Shown here piece by piece: positions 1-5,500 of a stretch of 10,433 nt of DNA. Every line of letters begins with the position of its first letter. The stretch's first letter is position 1. The notes under the pieces are model-generated. The model was not told the origin of the DNA. It was given only the letters and a program-made list of their open reading frames with translations, and made no database searches. Source of the stretch: Lachnospiraceae bacterium. GTDB lineage: Bacteria > Bacillota_A > Clostridia > Lachnospirales > Lachnospiraceae. The stretch lies in contig JAILPG010000145.1 of NCBI GenBank assembly GCA_024699595.1, positions 1 to 10,433 on the forward strand, written 5' to 3'. Position numbers and translations under genes: made by a program.

Positions 1-1
1 G

Positions 2-460
2 TGTATTTTCCATTATGAATTTGAGTTCATTCACCCTTTTGCAGATGGAAATGGAAGGACAGGAAGACTTTGGCATACTTTGATTCTTGCAAAGTGGCAG
101 GAGTTTTTCTTATGGATTCCGATTGAGACTATTATTCATGAGCGGCAAAATGACTATTATAAGGCGCTAAATGCATCTAATACGGACGGGGAGTCAACGA
201 TATTTGTTCAGTTTATGTTGGAATTAATTAGAGATCTTCTAAAAGAATTGTCGCATAATGGCGTAATGAACAAAGCAAAAACGTTAGATGAAAAATTGTT
301 GGATTTGTTGAAGGAAGATGGCAATCAATCAGCTGCTGGGCTTGCTGAGATAGTAGGTTCTTCTCAAAGAACTGTTCAGAGAGCCTTGAAGCGTCTGATG
401 GACGAAGGCAAGATAGAACATGTAGGATCAAATCGATTTGGTCATTACGTCATAAAATAG
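2..460 (+). CDS. Fic family protein, C-terminal part (5' end outside window)
   Basis: The reading frame is already open at base 2, so the gene starts before the window; 152 codons and the TAG stop are visible. Residues 11-22 of the fragment form a complete Fic motif, HPFADGNGRTGR, matching HxFx(D/E)GNGRxxR with the catalytic His and the phosphate-binding Gly/Arg residues. Fic enzymes of this type transfer AMP (or another phosphate-containing group) from a nucleotide to a hydroxyl side chain of a target protein. After the Fic core comes a helical stretch, and about the last 60 residues look like a winged helix-turn-helix (AEIVGSSQRTVQRALKRL), as in many stand-alone bacterial Fic proteins that may bind DNA and self-regulate. 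The inhibitory helix, if present, would lie outside the window. Family assignment is secure; the target is unknown. Confidence 0.93.
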   Translation, partial: CIFHYEFEFIHPFADGNGRTGRLWHTLILAKWQEFFLWIPIETIIHERQNDYYKALNASNTDGESTIFVQFMLELIRDLLKELSHNGVMNKAKTLDEKLLDLLKEDGNQSAAGLAEIVGSSQRTVQRALKRLMDEGKIEHVGSNRFGHYVIK

Positions 461-510
461 GACTTGCAAAATGTCACAATAGATGACATAATAAATGTCG
501 TAATAGAAGG

Positions 511-549
511 ATAACTTCCGGTTGCACTTTGGTTGCAAAAAGTTATAAA
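511..549 (+). promoter_or_regulatory. Possible promoter overlapped by a dyad and a 7-bp direct repeat
   Basis: In the 197-base gap between the Fic gene and the methyltransferase, TTGCAC (522-527) and TATAAA (544-549) are 16 bases apart and could be a sigma-A promoter; the -35 match is poor. The element lies in a 7-bp inverted repeat, ATAACTT (511-517) and AAGTTAT (540-546), and contains a direct repeat GGTTGCA (520-526, 531-537) with an 11-bp pitch. A regulator site over the promoter is an inference. No other RNA or terminator is evident in the gap. Confidence 0.3.
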
Positions 550-657
550 AAGCAAAAAAATCGCTGGAATAAACGTAAAACCACAACAACATATAGCTAT
601 AAAAGAAAATCAATCTTACTAGATGTTGATGCTTTTCTTGAGCTGGAGTAGCACGAG

Positions 658-1482
658 TTGTTGTCCCCGGACAAAATTAAATACCTTCATAAATGTTCAT
701 ATAAAGATGGGGTGGAGATAATACTTTTGGAAGATTACAGCAAACAGCATAAGAAAGCCTGGGAATTTGATGCATACGATTTCTGGGTAAGAACTGCAGG
801 AACACCGCAGGAAAGGGCTGCCATAGATAAAGAAGATCCAAGGAAGATGCTTAAGCAGTTCGCAAACTACTTTGATTCCTTTTACGGAGTTAAAGTGGCC
901 AATATATGCGGATCATGTGGGAAGAAAGCAATCCCGCTGGCTCTTTTGGGAGCAGAGGTTATGGTATTTGATATTTCCGAAGCCAATAAGAAATATGCCG
1001 TCGAAACAGCTGATGCGGCCAGCGTAAACATTGGCTACGAAGTCTGCGATATCATGGAAATCGATATGGATAAGTATGCCGGCTTTTTTGATGTAGTATT
1101 TATGGAAGGCGGAATCCTTCACTATTTCCACGATATAGATGCTTTTATGAGCGTGATGAATAACTTGCTTAAGTCCGGTGGAAAAATGATCTGCAGCGAT
1201 TTCCATCCATTTACCAAGATCTCTGATATCTTGGGACTGGAGCAGCCTACCATGAGCTATTTTTCTAAGGATATCTTTGAGGGTGAGATGGCACACGCAA
1301 GGTTTTATGATGACGAGATCCGTAAGCAGATTCCGAAGTGCCATTACAGGAAGTACACCATCAGCGAGATCATCAATTCCATCATTGGGAACGGATTTAC
1401 CTTGGAGCGTTTTGATGAGCATCCTTCATGGGAGAATGAGAAGCTCCCAGGTGAGTTTACAGCGATAGCAAGAAAGAACTGA
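658..1482 (+). CDS. Class I SAM-dependent methyltransferase
   Basis: A 274-residue cytosolic protein with the Rossmann-type methyltransferase core in the middle. Motif I is NICGSCGKKA (residues 82-91, the SAM-binding glycine loop), followed by MVFDIS, whose Asp105 would bind the SAM ribose. DVVFMEGGILHYF is motif IV, and KSGGKMICSDFHPF fits the strand after it. The N-terminal 70 residues (KKAWEFDAYDFWVRTAGTPQER) resemble the lid seen in small-molecule methyltransferases. The start is a TTG at 658: no in-frame ATG precedes the core, an in-frame TAG sits at 649-651, and TGGAG (644-648) is a usable ribosome site. The frame continues upstream of that TAG with plausible coding sequence, so the N-terminus is uncertain (see findings). 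It heads a run of closely spaced small-enzyme genes. The substrate cannot be read from sequence. Confidence 0.87.
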   Translation: MLSPDKIKYLHKCSYKDGVEIILLEDYSKQHKKAWEFDAYDFWVRTAGTPQERAAIDKEDPRKMLKQFANYFDSFYGVKVANICGSCGKKAIPLALLGAEVMVFDISEANKKYAVETADAASVNIGYEVCDIMEIDMDKYAGFFDVVFMEGGILHYFHDIDAFMSVMNNLLKSGGKMICSDFHPFTKISDILGLEQPTMSYFSKDIFEGEMAHARFYDDEIRKQIPKCHYRKYTISEIINSIIGNGFTLERFDEHPSWENEKLPGEFTAIARKN

Positions 1483-1490
1483 GGGATCGT

Positions 1491-2141
1491 ATGGCATCAA
1501 GTATTATACATTTGGCAATTACAAATGAATTGATAAAGCGATTATCCTTTGCTGATGAGAACAGACTTAAGTTTGGTTCGGTTGTGGTTGACGCAGGAGG
1601 CGGTGGAAACAAATATGGAAATGCTCATATGAAGATAAATGTTCAGGACGGAACAAAGAAAACCTATGATTTTGACAGGTATCGAGAACTGTTTGTGGAG
1701 CGAATGCTTTCGGATGACCTTTATATGGGTTATTATCTGCATTTGGTGCAGGATGCTTTGTATAGGGGTTATGTATATGACAGACATCACTGGGATCCAA
1801 TAACACCGGGAAATATTGAGCGGCTGCACAAGGATTATCAGATTATAAATCAATACGTTATTCATAAGTATCAGCTGGAAAATGATCTTACAATACCTGT
1901 TGGCTTTAGGGATGAGGCTATTAATCAGATCTGTTCCTTCGATACGGAAGAGCTTATGAAGGACATGGATTCGTATTTTCTGCCTGTAGATGAAGAGCCG
2001 GTTTTCTTTTTCACAAAAGAAATGGCTGATGAATTCATAGGAGAGGCTGTGGAATTCTGCGTAGAAGAGGTTAAGAAGCTGCGTGATGGCAAGCCTGGTA
2101 TAGATATGCTGACATATGCATGGAACCGTGCAGGTGTGTAA
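1491..2141 (+). CDS. Zinc-dependent phospholipase C-like family protein
   Basis: A 216-residue protein resembling the zinc-dependent phospholipase C / S1-P1-like fold (PF00882 type). Visible candidate metal ligands are His7 in the N-terminal SIIHLAI, His84 and Asp88 in GYYLHLVQDALYR, and His99-His100 with Asp102 in RHHWD. The Hx3D helix followed by a His pair is the pattern that suggests the family. There is no signal peptide, so it should stay in the cytosol, unlike secreted phospholipases; the true substrate is unknown. ATG 1491 lies 8 bases after the methyltransferase stop, with GAGGG (1481-1485) overlapping that stop codon as ribosome site, which suggests translational coupling. Family call is moderate and rests on motifs only. 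Confidence 0.65.
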   Translation: MASSIIHLAITNELIKRLSFADENRLKFGSVVVDAGGGGNKYGNAHMKINVQDGTKKTYDFDRYRELFVERMLSDDLYMGYYLHLVQDALYRGYVYDRHHWDPITPGNIERLHKDYQIINQYVIHKYQLENDLTIPVGFRDEAINQICSFDTEELMKDMDSYFLPVDEEPVFFFTKEMADEFIGEAVEFCVEEVKKLRDGKPGIDMLTYAWNRAGV

Positions 2142-2146
2142 AATTG

Positions 2147-2439
2147 ATGTATTCGCCACGCATAAATGGCATCGGTCCGGAGACGGGAAAAAACAAACTT
2201 CTCTGGATGGTGAGAGAGATCGGAGAAGTAATAGACATAGTAAAGAAAAACGGCGGGACAAAAGCATGTACCGAAGACGAACTTAGAAGGGATTTGGTTG
2301 AGGAAATGGCAGATGTTCTCATGTACTACAATGATGTTATGCTCTGTAAGGTATTTCTGCAGAACAACTGAAAAAGTCATATTCCGAAAAGTATAAAAAA
2401 ATATGGAGAGATGGTAAGTATGATACACGATATGTATAG
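2147..2439 (+). pseudogene. MazG-like nucleotide pyrophosphohydrolase, frameshifted
   Basis: The intact frame ends at 2371, but homology-like sequence continues in another frame to TAG 2437-2439. MazG-type all-alpha NTP pyrophosphohydrolases hydrolyse (d)NTPs to NMP and PPi. The metal-binding pattern is present: E24xxE27 in VREIGEV and E53xxD56 in EEMADVLMYYND, counted from ATG 2147. After MLC (about 2347) the frame gives only KVFLQNN and a stop. The -1 frame from 2350 instead gives GISAEQLKKSYSEKYKKIW, the usual last helix of this family. One base therefore seems to be missing near 2347-2350. The N-terminus is also short: members normally have a further helix before the PETGKNKLLWM segment. 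ATG 2147 is 5 bases after the previous stop, and ATG 2120 is an overlapping alternative. The restored tail would overlap the next gene's start at 2420, fitting a coupled operon. Without the repair the product is a truncated 75-residue protein. Confidence 0.72.
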
Positions 2440-3430
2440 AAATCTGATAAATCCTGATTTCAAAGGCGCGGCGTATGTTTTACAGGATGATGAGGTAGTT
2501 ATTGAACATGTAAACGGCTACAGGGATTTTGCTAATGAACTGCCAAATACAATTGATACAAAATTCGCCAGTGCATCTGCAGGAAAAGTGTTTGGTGCAG
2601 TAGGTATTTTACAGTTGATTGAAGCAGGAAAGATCAAATTCGATGATACGTTAGAGAAGCTGATCAAAATCGATTGGAAAAGCATTGATCCGCAGATAAC
2701 AGTGGAACAGCTCTTAAATCATACATCGGGAATCCCGGATTATTTTGATGAAACTCTCATGTCTGAGTACGAGGATCTTTGGGTAGATTATCCCAATTAT
2801 AAGATCCGACATAATGAAGATCTGCTGCCTTTGTTTATAGACAAGCCAATGATGTATCCAAAGGGAACAAGATTTCAATATAATAATACAGGATATGTCG
2901 TACTTGCCATGATCATTGAAAGGGTGACGGGCATGCCTTTTGATCAGTATCTTAAGAAAAATGTATTTGATGTATGTAACATGACGGGCACGGGATATTA
3001 TGAGTTGGACAAATTACCTGCGAAATGCGCCGTCAACTATCTATGGTGCAACAGTGCAGATGATCTGAGAACGAACATTTTTTGTGTGGATGCAAAAGGG
3101 ACAGGTGCCGGAGGAGCGTTTATTACAGTAAAAGATGTTGCGGATTTTTGGAAAGGATTGCTTAACGGAAAACTGCTGTCAAAGGATATGGTCGCGAATA
3201 TGCTTAAAAAGCATAGCGGAGAAGGTAATGATCCTGAAGAGGGATATTATGGATATGGAGTGTGGATCATCGACGGTGGAATGAAGCCGGATATTCCATA
3301 TTTTCAGGGGTGCGATCCGGGAGTGAGCTTCATATCGGAATACAATCCAAACAAAAACATGATTTCTGTGTATGTAAGCAATTATGGCGATAATGTCTGG
3401 AAAATAGCAAGAGACATAAGAAATGCCTAA
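2420..3430 (+). CDS. Serine hydrolase of the beta-lactamase / class C family
   Basis: A 336-residue protein of the beta-lactamase-related serine hydrolase family (PF00144 type), which includes class C beta-lactamases, D-Ala peptidases and esterases. Ser53 and Lys56 in SASAGK form the SxxK nucleophile motif, and Tyr154-x-Asn156 in FQYNNTGY is the YxN motif. The region LLNHTSGIPDY is also typical. The third motif (KTG/HxG) is not obvious: the expected place after YGYGVWI reads FQGCDPGVSF, so the oxyanion side may be altered. There is no signal peptide, which argues against a periplasmic or secreted beta-lactamase and for an intracellular esterase or amidase role. ATG 2420 is preferred over ATG 2411 because GGAGAG (2405-2410) is 9 bases before 2420 but abuts 2411. 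It lies in the same operon as its neighbours. Confidence 0.86.
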   Translation: MIHDMYRNLINPDFKGAAYVLQDDEVVIEHVNGYRDFANELPNTIDTKFASASAGKVFGAVGILQLIEAGKIKFDDTLEKLIKIDWKSIDPQITVEQLLNHTSGIPDYFDETLMSEYEDLWVDYPNYKIRHNEDLLPLFIDKPMMYPKGTRFQYNNTGYVVLAMIIERVTGMPFDQYLKKNVFDVCNMTGTGYYELDKLPAKCAVNYLWCNSADDLRTNIFCVDAKGTGAGGAFITVKDVADFWKGLLNGKLLSKDMVANMLKKHSGEGNDPEEGYYGYGVWIIDGGMKPDIPYFQGCDPGVSFISEYNPNKNMISVYVSNYGDNVWKIARDIRNA

Positions 3431-3441
3431 AAGAAAAGGAT

Positions 3442-4212
3442 ATGGAAGTATTAATAGACATATTTGTTAAAAGAACTCAAGAAATAATGCAGGACAATGT
3501 TACCGGCATATACCTGCATGGTTCTGCTGTGATGGGATGCTATAATCCGAAAAAGAGTGATCTGGATTTTATTGTCGTCGTGAAAGACTCCATTCCTGAT
3601 GCGGTCAAAAGATCCTTTATGGACATGGTGGTGGAATTAAACAGTAAGGGTCCGGCAAAAGGAATTGAAATGAGTATTGTTAAACAAAGTGTTTGCAAGC
3701 CTTTTGTTTATCCGACTCCTTTTGAACTGCATTTTTCCATGGCGCATCTAGAGTGGTACAGAAATAATCCGGATGATTATATGATGAAGATGAATGGTGA
3801 GGATAAAGACCTTGCGGCTCATTTTACGATCATAAATCATAGGGGCAGGTGTCCTTACGGTGCTCCGGTCAAAGATACTTTTGCTGATGTACCTGTACAG
3901 GATTACATTGACTCTATCTGGAATGATATTGCTGATGCAAAAGAAGAAATTACAGATGATCCGATGTATCTGATACTGAATCTTGCAAGAGTGCTTGCGT
4001 ATATGAAAGACGGCCTGGTTCTTTCCAAAAAAGAGGGCGGCGAATGGGCACTGGGCATACTTCCTGAAAAGTATCATATCCTGATACAGGCTGCATTGCA
4101 TGAATATGCTGAGGGAACTGATATATCATATGATATGGATCTTGCGAAAGATTATGCCGGATACATGTTGGGAGAGATTGGGGAGTGCGAAAATTTTTCT
4201 TTAAAAAAATAG
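3442..4212 (+). CDS. Aminoglycoside adenylyltransferase-like nucleotidyltransferase (DUF4111 C-terminal domain)
   Basis: A 256-residue protein built like the ANT(3'')/ANT(9) enzymes that adenylate streptomycin or spectinomycin. The N-terminal nucleotidyltransferase fold shows the LHGSAVMG loop (Gly27-Ser28) and the metal-binding pair Asp40 and Asp42 in KSDLDF. Glu76 in KGIEMSIV sits where AadA-type enzymes have the catalytic base. The C-terminal helical domain has YLILNLARVLAYMKDG and GGEWALGILPEKYH, matching the conserved LNLAR and EWAxxxLP region of the family. All key residues are present, so activity is likely, but the drug or other hydroxylated substrate is not predictable. It begins 11 bases after the hydrolase stop, with AAAAGGA just before ATG. 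Confidence 0.85.
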   Translation: MEVLIDIFVKRTQEIMQDNVTGIYLHGSAVMGCYNPKKSDLDFIVVVKDSIPDAVKRSFMDMVVELNSKGPAKGIEMSIVKQSVCKPFVYPTPFELHFSMAHLEWYRNNPDDYMMKMNGEDKDLAAHFTIINHRGRCPYGAPVKDTFADVPVQDYIDSIWNDIADAKEEITDDPMYLILNLARVLAYMKDGLVLSKKEGGEWALGILPEKYHILIQAALHEYAEGTDISYDMDLAKDYAGYMLGEIGECENFSLKK

Positions 4213-4254
4213 TTCGTATTGTATTCCGGCATAACTGCCCAAGGAGATGGCTTG

Positions 4255-4863
4255 ATGAAGCATATAATCACTGTTCAGCATACACAATCGATTCATCATA
4301 TAAATGGAATGGTTGGCTCATGGACTGATTGGGATTTGACTGATTTAGGAAGAACCCAGGCTGACCACATCGGGAAGAAACTTAACGAAGAACTTGCAGA
4401 CAAAAATGTGGTCATATATTCTTCGGATCTTAAGCGTGCCAAACAAACAGCAGAAGAGATTGCAAAATATCTGGGGAAAAAGCCGATCCTCAGACAGGAA
4501 CTTAGAGAAAGAAATCTGGGGAAGTGCTGTGGGAAATCTGTGCAGTGGCTGCGCGAGAATATTGAGTGCCCTGAGAAAACTGTTGATGACAGATTGTTTT
4601 CTGATGGAGAGAGTAAGAGAGATGCCTGGAACCGACTCAGCCCCTTTTATGAAGAAATAATGACAAGTTGTGATGAAAACATAATCATTGTCTCACACGG
4701 AGATCTCTTGAGCCTCTGGAATGCCATGTATTTGGGACTATCTGTTGAATCATTCTATGAAGTGGATATTCATGGTCCGGCGGGCGGGGTTTCTCATATG
4801 TTCATTGATGACGAAGGAAAGCATTTTGTGAGACATATAAATGATATGTCCTACGTATTGTAG
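4255..4863 (+). CDS. Histidine phosphatase family protein (phosphoglycerate mutase-like) with QHT in place of RHG
   Basis: A 202-residue protein of the histidine phosphatase superfamily, which uses a phosphohistidine intermediate. The catalytic His is retained at residue 9, but the normal RHG signature reads QHT (VQHTQSIHH), so the conserved Arg and Gly are changed. Other elements are normal: SSDLKRAKQT with Arg61, RERNLG with Glu85 as candidate acid, and IIVSHGD with the second catalytic His148. Substrate is unknown. The frame is open back to a TTG at 4219, but ATG 4255 is preceded by AAGGAG (4241-4246) at 8 bases and starts right at the first strand, so it is the better start. A 42-base gap follows the nucleotidyltransferase gene; it is the last gene of the run. 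Confidence 0.87.
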   Translation: MKHIITVQHTQSIHHINGMVGSWTDWDLTDLGRTQADHIGKKLNEELADKNVVIYSSDLKRAKQTAEEIAKYLGKKPILRQELRERNLGKCCGKSVQWLRENIECPEKTVDDRLFSDGESKRDAWNRLSPFYEEIMTSCDENIIIVSHGDLLSLWNAMYLGLSVESFYEVDIHGPAGGVSHMFIDDEGKHFVRHINDMSYVL

Positions 4864-4909
4864 AAGGGAGTTTTCTTCCGGGTTAATACGCTATAGACCT
4901 AACAGGAAG

Positions 4910-4939
4910 TTGTATTACCTGTAAGATGCAGTATATTAT
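4910..4939 (+). promoter_or_regulatory. Probable promoter for the receiver-MATE gene pair
   Basis: TTGTAT at 4910-4915 is followed by TATATT (4932-4937, 16-base spacer) or TATTAT (4934-4939, 18-base spacer), a reasonable sigma-A-type promoter in the 184-base gap before the receiver gene. The leader to ATG 5048 would be about 100 bases. The -10 hexamer lies in the first of three 12-bp direct repeats. Confidence 0.4.
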
Positions 4940-4965
4940 AGAGTATATTACAGAGTATATCATGT
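4930..4965. repeat. Three tandem 12-bp AT-rich repeats
   Basis: Three adjacent 12-base units are visible: AGTATATTATAG (4930-4941), AGTATATTACAG (4942-4953) and AGTATATCATGT (4954-4965). The first two differ at one base and the third is more diverged. They overlap the probable -10 of the downstream genes, so they may be a regulator binding array on one face of the helix (12 bp is slightly more than one turn). The role is inferred. Confidence 0.65.
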
Positions 4966-5030
4966 ATCATTAACAAAGGTAAAAAGATCACAACACCAAA
5001 AGCATGAAAATCCGCAGATCTGTCTTTCCT

Positions 5031-5038
5031 AAAAGGAG
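5031..5038 (+). promoter_or_regulatory. Ribosome binding site pointing to ATG 5048
   Basis: AAAAGGAG lies 9 bases before ATG 5048. It is the only good ribosome site upstream of the receiver domain, yet ATG 5048 opens a frame that ends after 18 codons (TAG 5102-5104). The site supports the view that the original receiver gene began at 5048 and has since shifted frame. Confidence 0.6.
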
Positions 5039-5047
5039 TTAATAAAA

Positions 5048-5463
5048 ATGATCGAACGTCTGGAGGAATTTATATCAGGCAGGAAAATGCCAGAGTACTT
5101 ATAGTGGATGATATGCAGGTCAACTGCTCCATCCTTTCTTCAATGCTTTCATCCTGCGGAATTTTGTGCGATACCGCCTTAAGCGGCAAGGAATGTATTG
5201 AGCTTTGCAGGACCAATTCCTATGATCTGATACTGCTTGGCCACAGGATGCCCGGTATGGACGGCTACCAGGTCATGGAAAAAATACGATCCACCCCGAA
5301 GAACGAGCACATTCCCATAATCTTTTTAACCGGAAAGAATGACAGGGAATGCGTAATGAAGATACTTGAGAGAAAGCCTGACGGATATCTTCTCAAATCC
5401 ATGCCAAGGGAAGCCCTGCTTGATTCACTTGACAGATTTTTTGCTGCGGTATCGGGGCTTTGA
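5048..5463 (+). pseudogene. Receiver (response regulator) domain protein, frameshifted and lacking the phosphoacceptor Asp
   Basis: The product resembles a single CheY-type receiver domain. The frame ending at 5463 contains NARVLIVDDMQVN (first strand and acidic pair, Asp codons 5107-5112), HRMPGMDGYQVM, IIFLTG with the conserved Thr (5329-5331) and GYLLKS with the conserved Lys (5395-5397). Two defects are visible. First, this frame has no normal start before the first strand; GTG 5104 would remove that strand. The good ribosome site and ATG 5048 are in another frame reading MIERLEEFISG, so one base seems missing at about 5078-5083. Second, the phosphoacceptor position in LILLGHRMPG is Gly (GGC, 5239-5241) where Asp is expected, one transition from GAC. 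It ends 37 bases before the MATE-ATPase gene and probably shares its promoter. It is either dying or an unphosphorylated pseudo-receiver. Confidence 0.75.
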
Positions 5464-5500
5464 GCACTTTCATTTCTAGAATCTATATGAGAAACGAGTC

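Noticed and set aside
913..1422. Minus-strand open frame of 169 codons inside the methyltransferase gene
   Set aside because: It is antisense to clear methyltransferase motifs and shows no domain or ribosome site of its own.
1542..2267. Long minus-strand open frame of 241 codons
   Set aside because: It lies antisense to the PLC-like and MazG-like genes, has no recognisable domain, and is rich in Ile, Leu, His and Cys, as expected for a shadow.
2342..2360. Programmed -1 frameshifting in the MazG-like gene
   Set aside because: The sequence around CTC TGT AAG GTA has no X-XXY-YYZ slippery heptamer, and no strong downstream hairpin was seen.
3442..4863. Fusion of the nucleotidyltransferase and histidine phosphatase, which share the same frame
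   Set aside because: A TAG stop at 4210-4212 separates them, and the phosphatase has its own good ribosome site and ATG at 4255, so the shared frame is chance.
4930..4965. CRISPR-like array
   Set aside because: The units are 12 bp, directly adjacent and have no spacers or cas genes.
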